A DNA stretch of 32,705 bases, taken from NCBI RefSeq assembly GCF_002265435.1, contig NZ_NOKQ01000116.1, forward strand, positions 1 through 32,705, in the 5' to 3' direction. This document shows positions 25,893 to 32,705 of the stretch, in pieces. The translations under genes and the position numbers were made by a program. Each line of letters begins with the position of its first letter. Positions within the stretch are counted from its first letter, which is position 1. The notes under the pieces are model-generated. The model did not search any database and was not told the DNA's origin. It worked only from the letters and a program-made list of their open reading frames with translations. The stretch comes from Tetzosporium hominis (GTDB taxonomy: Bacteria > Bacillota > Bacilli > Bacillales_A > Planococcaceae).

Positions 25893-27590
25893 TTAAGGGC
25901 CAGAAGTGATTTCTTGTTCAATAATGACAGGTTGGTTCATAGTTGGTGCTATCTCGGTATCAGCTGGTCGTGTGAAAGTGATAAATTCAGGAATCAAGTT
26001 TGGGTCATAATCAATCACCATTCTTGAAGGGACTCGCTCATTGTTAATAATTGCTTTTTGAATAGCTACTGAATCGTATTCATAATCTTTAGACTTCCCT
26101 CGAACTGCAGTTAAGATAATTCTATCTGCTGAGATACCTCCATTTAGATAGATATTAGAAGCTACCCCATACATTAGAAAGTTTTGCTTAGTGTAGAAAA
26201 AACCTTTAATTTTACTTGGAGTATCTTTATCTACAGACATATTGGAAATTTCAATTTCACCATTTGAAAAAATATATAAATTGCTTCCATCTACAATCGA
26301 ACTATTCGTCATGTTTACATTACCATCCACATAAAATATAGCATCACTGTTTAACTTTGAGTTAGTTATGGTAAGGTCGCCTGTAATATAATAAATTCCT
26401 TTAATATTTACTTGGTCCGTAGAGATTGAAGATATTGTTAAATTGCTAATAACATCTCTATAACCGTATTCCAAGCACCCCAAAAACCAAAATTTACAAT
26501 ACCTTTGAGTACTACCAAAATAAAAACTATTATTTTTGTCTGAAGAAAATTTTGAATCTGAATTTCTGCTTATAGTGGTGCTAGCAAGATCACGATATTT
26601 TGCTGAATTTTTCTGGCTACTAATCTCGTTAGAGATGTTTAAGTTATCTACTGGCAAATCTCTTCTTTCAAAATTGACTTTTTCACCATCTGTTAAATAA
26701 TCTCTAGCTAAATCTAAACCCGATTGATTAAATACATTTAGCTTAGTATAATACTCATTTGCGTTTAGACGATCAGTTTGGTTGGTTAATGAAGTGAAGA
26801 GCTTGCCCGTGGTGTGACTATTATCAAATACATCGTTCGGCATGTATGATTCATTCTTCATTGTATATACATTATAATTTGTATTAGTAGGTAATATTAT
26901 TTTCGGGGTGAAATTTCTACTAATAATCCTCGGTGCCAAACTAGGTACCCACTGCACACGTCCTTCTTTCTTCCAAAAAGCTGTACTAGAAATTATCAAG
27001 TTTCCTTCCGTTTTTACATCTCCGTAAATATCCATACCACCGTGTAAGAATAAGTTGCCATTATCATTTGTCGACAAAGCATATCTCAACTGATCTGGCA
27101 CATTATCAGTTCCATACATCAAGTGTTGCCGAACCGTCTTTATTTGTTCATTTACAATGCTAGTACTTCTTATAACTACAATCCATTTAAGACTTGTGTT
27201 TAATTGTTCAATAGTGGGAGATGGATTATCTTCAAGATAAATTCTTTCTATACAAACGGATGTTTCTCCTTCGGACTCTGAGGAGATGTCAACTTCCCCA
27301 GTACTACATTTATATTTGTTTTTTTGTAAAACATCATTTAGTCTAGAAATATATTGAGGGACCGTGAGTCTTGTATTATTAATTGAAGATTCGAGTTCGT
27401 CCTGTAAAGATAAAGTGAAATATTCTGCTCCTTTTAATGCTAAGTCCTCAGCTAAAACAGCTGTCTCTCTAATTTTATTTTGCTTTGAAGCGGTAATGTT
27501 TGCAGTGATCATAGCAAGGCCAAGCACACTAATTAATATTACAAGTAAGAGAGTAATAAGAAGGGCATACCCTTTTTGCTGTTTTACCAT
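25893..27590 (-). CDS. PilX/GspK-like large minor pilin with beta-helix-like body
   Basis: 565-aa protein and last gene of the minus-strand pilin cassette. The N terminus MVKQQKG-YALLITLLLVILISVLG is a prepilin-type leader and hydrophobic helix, probably cleaved after Gly7 by the prepilin peptidase. Glu at +5 of the mature protein is missing (Ile instead), as in PilX/GspK-type tip subunits. The body is far larger than a normal pilin. From ~350 on it has repeated short strands (YYITGDLTITNSKLNSDAIF, YVDGNVNMTNSSIV, SNGEIEISNMSV), suggesting a right-handed beta-helix. Cysteine pairs (CSTG...CIER, CKFWFLGC) could form disulfides. GGAGGG precedes the ATG. Composition is AT-rich relative to the core genes. 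The function as pilus-tip adhesin or initiator is inferred. Confidence 0.75.
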   Translation of the reverse strand: MVKQQKGYALLITLLLVILISVLGLAMITANITASKQNKIRETAVLAEDLALKGAEYFTLSLQDELESSINNTRLTVPQYISRLNDVLQKNKYKCSTGEVDISSESEGETSVCIERIYLEDNPSPTIEQLNTSLKWIVVIRSTSIVNEQIKTVRQHLMYGTDNVPDQLRYALSTNDNGNLFLHGGMDIYGDVKTEGNLIISSTAFWKKEGRVQWVPSLAPRIISRNFTPKIILPTNTNYNVYTMKNESYMPNDVFDNSHTTGKLFTSLTNQTDRLNANEYYTKLNVFNQSGLDLARDYLTDGEKVNFERRDLPVDNLNISNEISSQKNSAKYRDLASTTISRNSDSKFSSDKNNSFYFGSTQRYCKFWFLGCLEYGYRDVISNLTISSISTDQVNIKGIYYITGDLTITNSKLNSDAIFYVDGNVNMTNSSIVDGSNLYIFSNGEIEISNMSVDKDTPSKIKGFFYTKQNFLMYGVASNIYLNGGISADRIILTAVRGKSKDYEYDSVAIQKAIINNERVPSRMVIDYDPNLIPEFITFTRPADTEIAPTMNQPVIIEQEITSGP

Positions 27591-27603
27591 TTAGATCCCT
27601 CCA

Positions 27604-28164
27604 TTAAATAGGTTGAAATGTTTGAGTGAACTTTACTTCTTTGGTTTGAGATTTTCGTGATGTTGTGTCTTGATAAGTAATTATTAAAATTAACTCAATT
27701 AATTTAGTCTGACTATCTACTTTAAATCCCGATGAATCTTTTATTTCAAATTTGGTATCAGTTATCAGGGGCTGAGTTCCAATAACTAAAGCATTTTTGT
27801 TGCCAACTTTCTTTAACTCTATTGCAATAGCGTTATCTTTACATAAATTGTTGGATTGATCATATTTCGGACAATCTTTATAGGAAGCAGAAGAAATAGT
27901 CAATTTTTTTAACAATTGTTGACTATCTGTAGTAGAGGCTTCCTTGATTTGATCAAAATGCACTGAGGCCAATTCGTTATTTACTTGCAAAAATAATAGA
28001 TCAGCATGTGATCTGAGTTGCGTATTAAGTTGGTTAGTTCTGTAAGTATTTATAGAACTAGTAAACATTGAGAAGACAAATAGTGAGATAATGGACAACA
28101 ATACAATTGTAGCAAGCAATTCTATAAGAGATAGACCATTTTGATTACGGAGTTGTTTTTTCAA
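27604..28164 (-). CDS. Type IV minor pilin (PilW-like)
   Basis: 186-aa protein with a class III signal: MKKQLRNQNG, cleavage after Gly10, then LSLIELLATIVLLSIISLFVFSMF as the mature N-terminal helix, including the Glu at +5. The remaining ~140 residues form a small globular domain with a Cys pair (DCPKYDQSNNLC) that could form a disulfide. Translation starts at TTG (28164-28162) with GAGGGG upstream; this is the only start that gives the basic leader. It overlaps the preceding pilin gene by 20 nt and lies 13 nt from the next, so the three form one operon. PilW-like by order and size only. Confidence 0.82.
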   Translation of the reverse strand: MKKQLRNQNGLSLIELLATIVLLSIISLFVFSMFTSSINTYRTNQLNTQLRSHADLLFLQVNNELASVHFDQIKEASTTDSQQLLKKLTISSASYKDCPKYDQSNNLCKDNAIAIELKKVGNKNALVIGTQPLITDTKFEIKDSSGFKVDSQTKLIELILIITYQDTTSRKSQTKEVKFTQTFQPI

Positions 28165-28603
28165 TTTGAATATACCCCTCTGTCCTTGATTTTATTTCTG
28201 TGCCTTTAAGTGATACTTCAACTATTACAGTGAAAAGACCGAGTTGAGACTCTGAACGCTGTGTGTCTATATTAAGTGACGTGTTGTGCTTTACTTTGTA
28301 CTCAATGATATAAGTTTTATTGTTTAATTCTATTGTTTTTGGTAAATCTGTAGAGTCTTCAATTGCAGATTTTACATCGTTAAGAGTAGAAGTGGTATTT
28401 AAGCCAAGAGGCACGCTGCTTACTCGATTAAAATAAGTATCCGCTAGTTGTATAGTAGAAAGTTTATCGAGATTTTTGTAACTTGTATTAAAATTGTTCA
28501 CCATTATAGAAGCAAAAGATAATAAGATAATGGCCAGTAGAGTAATCGCAGCTAAAATCTCGATTAGAGTAAACCCTCTCGAATTCAAAAAATTTTTGAT
28601 CAC
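28145..28603 (-). CDS. Type IV minor pilin (PilV-like)
   Basis: 152-aa first gene of the cassette. Leader MIKNFLNSRG is followed by FTLIEILAAITLLAIILLSFASIMV, a textbook prepilin helix with Glu at +5 and cleavage after Gly10. The rest is a short globular domain. It starts with GTG (28603-28601) 8 nt after GGAGG and is preceded by a good promoter. Order (small pilin, PilW-like, PilX-like) resembles minor-pilin clusters of other type IV pilus systems. The major pilin is not in the window. Confidence 0.85.
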   Translation of the reverse strand: MIKNFLNSRGFTLIEILAAITLLAIILLSFASIMVNNFNTSYKNLDKLSTIQLADTYFNRVSSVPLGLNTTSTLNDVKSAIEDSTDLPKTIELNNKTYIIEYKVKHNTSLNIDTQRSESQLGLFTVIVEVSLKGTEIKSRTEGYIQIEKTTP

Positions 28604-28627
28604 CTATTGCACCTCCGAATAGTACCA

Positions 28628-28657
28628 ATTATACTTTCATCATAACAGAGCGTTCAA
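28628..28657 (-). promoter_or_regulatory. Promoter of the minor pilin operon
   Basis: On the minus strand TTGAAC (28657-28652), an 18-bp spacer and TATAAT (28633-28628). Confidence 0.75.
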
Positions 28658-28717
28658 AAGAATGAAACAAAGGAAATATTTGTCGAATATATTTCAAAAT
28701 TAAGGTAGAAAGTTGTA

Positions 28718-28745
28718 TTCACAGTTACAAGTATTACGATACAAT
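28718..28745 (+). promoter_or_regulatory. Promoter of the VanW-pilB operon
   Basis: TTCACA (28718-28723), a 16-bp spacer and TACAAT (28740-28745), about 78 bp before the TTG start of the VanW gene. It is divergent from the pilin promoter, with about 60 bp between them that could hold a shared control site. I see no clear operator or riboswitch there. Confidence 0.6.
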
Positions 28746-28822
28746 AGTGATGAAGAAGTTGTATATATGATGTTAGGCCTATATAAACATATGAAATTTT
28801 TGAGCAAGAGGGGTGAAGGACT

Positions 28823-30223
28823 TTGCCGAAATCACTACCATACATACTATCTATTGCACTAGTTATCATGTTGTTTGCTTCTCCTATTGTCTTAGCAGAT
28901 GAACAGTCACACACGCTAGGTGGAAAAACGGTTCCTAGCTTAGATGAAGCAGAACTCACTTCGTGGATCACAGGTGAGATTGCCATTTGGTCAGAACAAG
29001 CAGTTCCTGGATTGCAAGCATCTGCCCCGAATCTACAAGTCGCACCAGAAGATTTCCAATTTGATGTTAATCAATCGGTTGAGCAATTTCTTGAGAAAGC
29101 AGATGTGCCATGGTACGCATTTTGGAAACGAAATCAAGAAGTGCATCAACCATTAGTGGTGACTTTAAGTGATCGTTTGGTTGCAGCAATTGACGCAGAT
29201 CCAGCCTACGATATGAACCAATCAATCGAAGAATTGAAACTAAAAGCAAGCGTGTTGAGTACAGAACCTATCTTATTAGTAGGAAGTTCTGTGACGACCG
29301 AGGATATGGAACGTGTTGGTTTTGTGAACGTCCAAACAGGACTACCAGCAGCGGAACTGAATACTGTCGTTGAACTATTGAATCAAAAATCTCTTCCTTC
29401 ACAAGAAATCTTTTCATTAAATGAAGCTTTAGAACAGGGAGCAACACCTATCTCTGATCAAACTGCGAATTTTGTCGCTTCCATGTTGTACATCACGGTC
29501 CTTCAAACAGAGTTTGATCTTGTGGAGCGTCATTCACAAGGAGTGGTTCCGAGCTATACAACACTTGGTCTTGAAGCTATGGTTAGCGCAAAGTTAAACC
29601 GTGACTTAAAGTTCAAGAATACATTTGACACACCGGTAATCATCCAGGCTTCGAATTCAGCTGGTACATTCTTAATAGAGTTCTTAACTCTAAACCCGGA
29701 TTCTACTACTAGTTATGAAGTGGGGTCTCGAGAAGAAATTGAACCAAAACGAATCGAACGATTGGTTGCAGATTTGGCGTATGGACGTGAACGCCAAGTA
29801 GAGACTGGACGCAGTGGATGGCGAGTTGTAACATACCGCACGATCACTTCAGACTCTGGTTCATTTGAGACACAAGAAATCGTGGCACGTGATTATTATC
29901 CTCCTGTAAATGAAGTCTTCGAGGTCAGCGCGAAAGAACCACCAACGCCACCTGCGACTGGTGGAACGACCGACGGAACAACTGGTGGCACTTCAGGTGG
30001 AACAACTGGCGGAACTGGCACTGACTCGGGGACTGGAACTGGAAATGGTACTGAAACAGGTTCAGGCACTGGTACTGGCTCTGGAACAGATAGTGGGTCT
30101 GGTACAGGAACTGGTACAGGCTCCGGAAATGGTTCTGGCGACGGTTCCGGTAACGGGAACGGAGACGATACCGATTCTGATGATCAGGATGATTACGATA
30201 AAGGCGGAAATAAAATTAATTAA
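28823..30223 (+). CDS. Secreted VanW-family protein with Gly/Ser/Thr-rich tail
   Basis: 466 aa. An N-terminal signal peptide (PYILSIALVIMLFASPIVLA, cut before DEQSH) directs export. A VanW-type domain covers roughly residues 215-300: FVASMLYITVLQTEFDLVERHSQ, then VPSYTTLGLEAMV, then DLKFKNTFDTPVIIQAS. The GxGxCQ segment normal for VanW proteins is not present; the matching place reads SDQTANFV without Cys. The region up to ~372 ends with a G5-like stretch. Residues ~373-466 are almost only Gly, Thr, Ser, Asp and Asn, ending acidic, as in a cell-wall spacer. TTG start with GAGGGGTGAAGG upstream. It precedes pilB by 18 nt, so it is part of the pilus operon. Role unknown. Confidence 0.8.
   Translation: MPKSLPYILSIALVIMLFASPIVLADEQSHTLGGKTVPSLDEAELTSWITGEIAIWSEQAVPGLQASAPNLQVAPEDFQFDVNQSVEQFLEKADVPWYAFWKRNQEVHQPLVVTLSDRLVAAIDADPAYDMNQSIEELKLKASVLSTEPILLVGSSVTTEDMERVGFVNVQTGLPAAELNTVVELLNQKSLPSQEIFSLNEALEQGATPISDQTANFVASMLYITVLQTEFDLVERHSQGVVPSYTTLGLEAMVSAKLNRDLKFKNTFDTPVIIQASNSAGTFLIEFLTLNPDSTTSYEVGSREEIEPKRIERLVADLAYGRERQVETGRSGWRVVTYRTITSDSGSFETQEIVARDYYPPVNEVFEVSAKEPPTPPATGGTTDGTTGGTSGGTTGGTGTDSGTGTGNGTETGSGTGTGSGTDSGSGTGTGTGSGNGSGDGSGNGNGDDTDSDDQDDYDKGGNKIN
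29960..30180 (+). repeat. Low-complexity Gly/Thr/Ser-coding repeat
   Basis: In-frame runs of GGAACTGG- and GGTACTGG-type triplets encode the tail of the VanW protein. The period is irregular multiples of 6. Such a tract can change length by slippage without shifting the frame. Confidence 0.7.
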
Positions 30224-30241
30224 AGAAAGGGGAGTGGCGTC

Positions 30242-31906
30242 ATGAGGTTGAATACGAAAAAACGTATTGGAGATATGCTGGTTGAAGCGGGAATGATTTC
30301 TCAAGAACAGCTTGAGTTTGGACTTGCCAACAAGGCGCCTGCTGAAAAATTAGGGGATTACTTCATTCGTGAGAACCTGATCACAGAGCAGCAGTTGAAT
30401 GAAATGCTTGAAATGCAGCTTGGAATTCCGAATATCAACTTGACACAGTATCCAATCGATCCGGAATTGACGACACTCGTCCCTAAAGATATTGCGAAGC
30501 GACTCCTAGTTCTTCCTATTAAACGAGAACGCAACAAACTCTTACTTGCGATGGCTGATCCAATGGATTACTTTGCAATCGAAGAAGTGCGTATGGCAAC
30601 AGGGCTTCAAGTGGAACCTGCTATTGCTGCAAAATATGATTTGCTGCGTATGCTCACTAAGTTTTACGACCTAAAAGAGACGATGGACATGTCGTTGCAA
30701 GACATTATCCCGGACAACATGGATGATGAAACACAGATTACCGATCTTGATTCTCCAATCGTAAATCTCGTAAACCAATTGATCAGTAACGCAGTAACAC
30801 AACGTGCATCGGATATTCATTTTGATCCACAAGAGACTGATTTCCGTGTTCGTTACCGCATTGATGGGGTGCTTCACTTAGAAAGAGCGTTACCTAAATA
30901 CATTCAAAATGTAATTTTAGCGCGTATTAAAATTCTTGCAAACTTAAATATTACTGAGCATCGTATTCCGCAGGATGGTCGTATCAAGCAAAACATCAAT
31001 ATGAAGCCAGTCGATATCCGCGTTTCCACTCTACCAACTATTTACGGCGAAAAAGTCGTAATGCGGGTACTTGATTTGACCAATGCTATTAACGATATTT
31101 CTAAACTGGGATTCAGTGACAGCAACTTAAAAGCGTTTAAGAAAATGTTGAAACGACCAAACGGGATTGTGCTGATCACGGGACCTACAGGTTCTGGTAA
31201 ATCATCTACTCTATATGCTGGTTTGAATCGATTAAATGAAGACGAAGTAAATATCATTACAGTTGAAGATCCAGTTGAGTACCAATTAGAAGGAATCAAC
31301 CAGATTCAAGTCAAAGAGGAAGTTGGATTAACATTCGCAGCCGGTCTTCGTTCTATTCTTCGTCAAGATCCAGATATCGTTATGATTGGGGAGATTCGAG
31401 ATCTCGAGACAGCACAAATCGCAGTTCGAGCTTCACTTACAGGGCACTTAGTATTAAGCACACTGCATACGAACTCAGCAGTCGAATCGGTGTCTCGCCT
31501 ACGAGATATGGGAATTGAACAGTTCTTGATTGCTTCTTCGTTGGTAGGTGTTATCTCTCAGCGTCTTGTACGCCGAGTTTGCCGTGACTGTGCTGTAAAA
31601 GAAGCAGCTACTGACCGTGAAAAAGAACTATTTGCCGAGAATGGTGTTGAAATCCACGAAATTTCACGTGGTGTTGGTTGCCCTGCCTGTAACAACACAG
31701 GTTACCGAGGCCGATTAGCCGTACACGAAGTATTAGAAGTGGATGATGAAGTGCGAACAATGATTATCGATGGTCGTACGCAACGAGACATCATGCGGTA
31801 TATGAAACAAGCCAATATGAAGTCGTTACTGCAAGATGGTATGGAAAAAGTGGCTCAAGGCGTTACAACTACAGAAGAAGTCTTCCGCGTTGCAACACTT
31901 GATTAA
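30242..31906 (+). CDS. pilB: Type IV pilus extension ATPase PilB
   Basis: Cytoplasmic hexameric ATPase of the GspE/PilB family that powers pilin polymerisation. It is 554 aa. An N-terminal MshEN/GspE-N domain (GDMLVEAGMISQEQLEFGL, then GDYFIRENLITEQQLNEML) can bind c-di-GMP in some homologues. Walker A is GPTGSGKS at 314-321, the Asp box is VEDPVEYQLEGINQIQV, Walker B is DPDIVMIGEIRDLETA, and the His box is LVLSTLHTNSA. A tetracysteine zinc site (CRDC ... GCPACNNTGYRGR) is at ~450-490. ATG follows AAAGGGGAGTGG. The IS110 element begins within about 50 bp of its stop. Confidence 0.96.
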   Translation: MRLNTKKRIGDMLVEAGMISQEQLEFGLANKAPAEKLGDYFIRENLITEQQLNEMLEMQLGIPNINLTQYPIDPELTTLVPKDIAKRLLVLPIKRERNKLLLAMADPMDYFAIEEVRMATGLQVEPAIAAKYDLLRMLTKFYDLKETMDMSLQDIIPDNMDDETQITDLDSPIVNLVNQLISNAVTQRASDIHFDPQETDFRVRYRIDGVLHLERALPKYIQNVILARIKILANLNITEHRIPQDGRIKQNINMKPVDIRVSTLPTIYGEKVVMRVLDLTNAINDISKLGFSDSNLKAFKKMLKRPNGIVLITGPTGSGKSSTLYAGLNRLNEDEVNIITVEDPVEYQLEGINQIQVKEEVGLTFAAGLRSILRQDPDIVMIGEIRDLETAQIAVRASLTGHLVLSTLHTNSAVESVSRLRDMGIEQFLIASSLVGVISQRLVRRVCRDCAVKEAATDREKELFAENGVEIHEISRGVGCPACNNTGYRGRLAVHEVLEVDDEVRTMIIDGRTQRDIMRYMKQANMKSLLQDGMEKVAQGVTTTEEVFRVATLD

Positions 31907-31939
31907 GGAGCATTCCTGTTAGGAAGATTTCTGAGGCCT

Positions 31940-32705
31940 TGAATAAAAAAAAGCCCTCTTTTATGATGATTGAGTGGTCACCCGAGAAAATGACCCAATA
32001 CATCTAAGAGAGGACTATTATATGAATTCTAAAACGAATGAAAAGATTAATCAAGTCTCAGAAAAGACACTGGTCATCGGTATCGACATCGCCAAGCGTA
32101 CACATTTCGCCTGTGCAGTCGACGACCGCGGCCGTGTGCTCCAGAAATCCTTCTCGTTCACCCAGTCACGGCACGGCTTTGAGGTCCTCTACACGCGTAT
32201 CATCGCCCTCAAAGAAGAACATCTGAAACAAGATATCATTGTCGGTTTTGAACCGACCGGGCACTATTGGATGAACCTGGCGGCCTTTCTCACCGACCAT
32301 GGCATCCCCTATGTGATGGTCAATCCGATGCACGTCAACCGATCGAAAGAGCTGGATGACAATCTACAGACGAAGAATGACAAGAAGGATGCCGTCGTGA
32401 TTGCGCGACTGATGCGAGACGGGCGCTTCAACTATCCTCGGATCTTGGAAGGGATCGAGGCTGAATTGCGGAACGGTGCGACCCTTCGCTCGAAGATCCA
32501 AGAGGATATCAATGCGCTACAGAATCGGATCATCCGCTGGCTCGACCGTTTCTTACCTGAGTTCACGATGGTCTTCAAAAGTTTTGGGAAGATGGCCTAT
32601 GCCGCACTTGAGAAGACGCCTTTGCCGGTAGACATCGTCGGTAAGGCTCCCGAAGAGCTCCTCTTCCTCTACCGTCAGGTAGAAGGCATGAAGAGCCCTC
32701 AGCTC
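31940..32705 (+). mobile_element. IS110-family insertion sequence, left part (cut by window end)
   Basis: The left boundary is uncertain: element sequence probably begins between 31925 and 31960, after AAGGAGCATTCC, which looks like a host ribosome-binding site. The non-coding left end is short, about 80 bp. It contains a GGTCA/TGACC hairpin (31976-31980/31991-31995) and a CCTCT/AGAGG pair around it. IS110 elements lack obvious terminal inverted repeats and encode a bridge RNA in a non-coding end; with so short a left end the RNA may lie at the right end (IS1111-type), outside the window. Codon use (GGC, CTC, GTC, GAC) is visibly GC-richer than in the pil genes. Confidence 0.85.
32022..32705 (+). 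CDS. IS110-family transposase, N-terminal part
   Basis: An open frame of 228 codons from ATG 32022 to the window end without a stop. The product has the IS110 DEDD RuvC-like catalytic domain: VIGIDIAKRTH (first Asp), VGFEPTGHYW (Glu), TKNDKKDAVVIARLM (the last two Asp), and a following helical linker that begins the coiled region (AELRNGATLRSKIQEDINAL). The C-terminal transposase_20 domain with the catalytic Ser would lie beyond the window. The start is preceded by AGAGAGGA. Unlike DDE transposases this family works as an RNA-guided recombinase. Nothing in the visible part suggests it is broken. Confidence 0.92.
   Translation, partial: MNSKTNEKINQVSEKTLVIGIDIAKRTHFACAVDDRGRVLQKSFSFTQSRHGFEVLYTRIIALKEEHLKQDIIVGFEPTGHYWMNLAAFLTDHGIPYVMVNPMHVNRSKELDDNLQTKNDKKDAVVIARLMRDGRFNYPRILEGIEAELRNGATLRSKIQEDINALQNRIIRWLDRFLPEFTMVFKSFGKMAYAALEKTPLPVDIVGKAPEELLFLYRQVEGMKSPQL

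Noticed and set aside
28604-28822. c-di-GMP riboswitch in the divergent pilus control region
   Set aside because: The region is AT-rich with two ordinary promoters; I could not find the conserved GEMM-type core or a terminator switch.

Overview
The window looks like a Gram-positive Bacillales chromosome, most likely from the Planococcaceae (Planococcus/Planomicrobium/Chryseomicrobium-like). The reason is gene order. The first ~24 kb follows the Bacillus subtilis order ysmA-gerE-ysmB-racE-rph-rdgB ... ysoA-tig-clpX-lonA-ysxC-hemAXCDBL-valS-folC. The genes that sit among these in B. subtilis and belong to sporulation or germination (gerM, lonB, ysxE/spoVID) are missing, as are ysnB and comC. 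The genus is an inference from memory of gene orders; no search was possible.

Layout. (1) 1-3777: an acyl-CoA thioesterase gene behind a FadR-type palindrome, a GerE-like regulator, a MarR regulator, glutamate racemase, RNase PH and an ITP/XTP pyrophosphatase. (2) 3794-4276: a strong sigma-A promoter drives a tRNA-Arg(UCU) gene whose anticodon loop is split by a 282-nt group I intron, followed by an intrinsic terminator. This is the most striking feature of the window. (3) 4315-11490: TPR protein YsoA, trigger factor, ClpX, Lon and the ribosome-assembly GTPase YsxC. A degenerate array with a strict 21-bp period replaces lonB between clpX and lonA. (4) 11560-18330: two palindromic intergenic elements, then the haem operon hemAXCDBL behind a promoter with a PerR-type box, with a strong hairpin between hemA and hemX. 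(5) 18332-24064: a second, shorter 21-bp array, a T-box leader (probable specifier GUA), valS, and two tandem, diverged folC genes. (6) 24143-32705: a membrane GAF-GGDEF protein, a minus-strand cassette of three pilin-like proteins, a divergent VanW-family secreted protein, the PilB extension ATPase, and the start of an IS110-family transposase that runs off the window.

How the genes fit together. The first half is core metabolism and protein quality control: chaperone, AAA+ proteases, haem from glutamyl-tRNA, aminoacylation and folate. The last quarter is a type IV pilus locus lying where B. subtilis has comC. The minor-pilin cassette and the pilB operon are transcribed divergently from a shared ~220-bp region, next to a probable diguanylate cyclase. 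The IS110 element lies directly downstream of pilB and may separate it from the rest of the pilus operon, which is outside the window.
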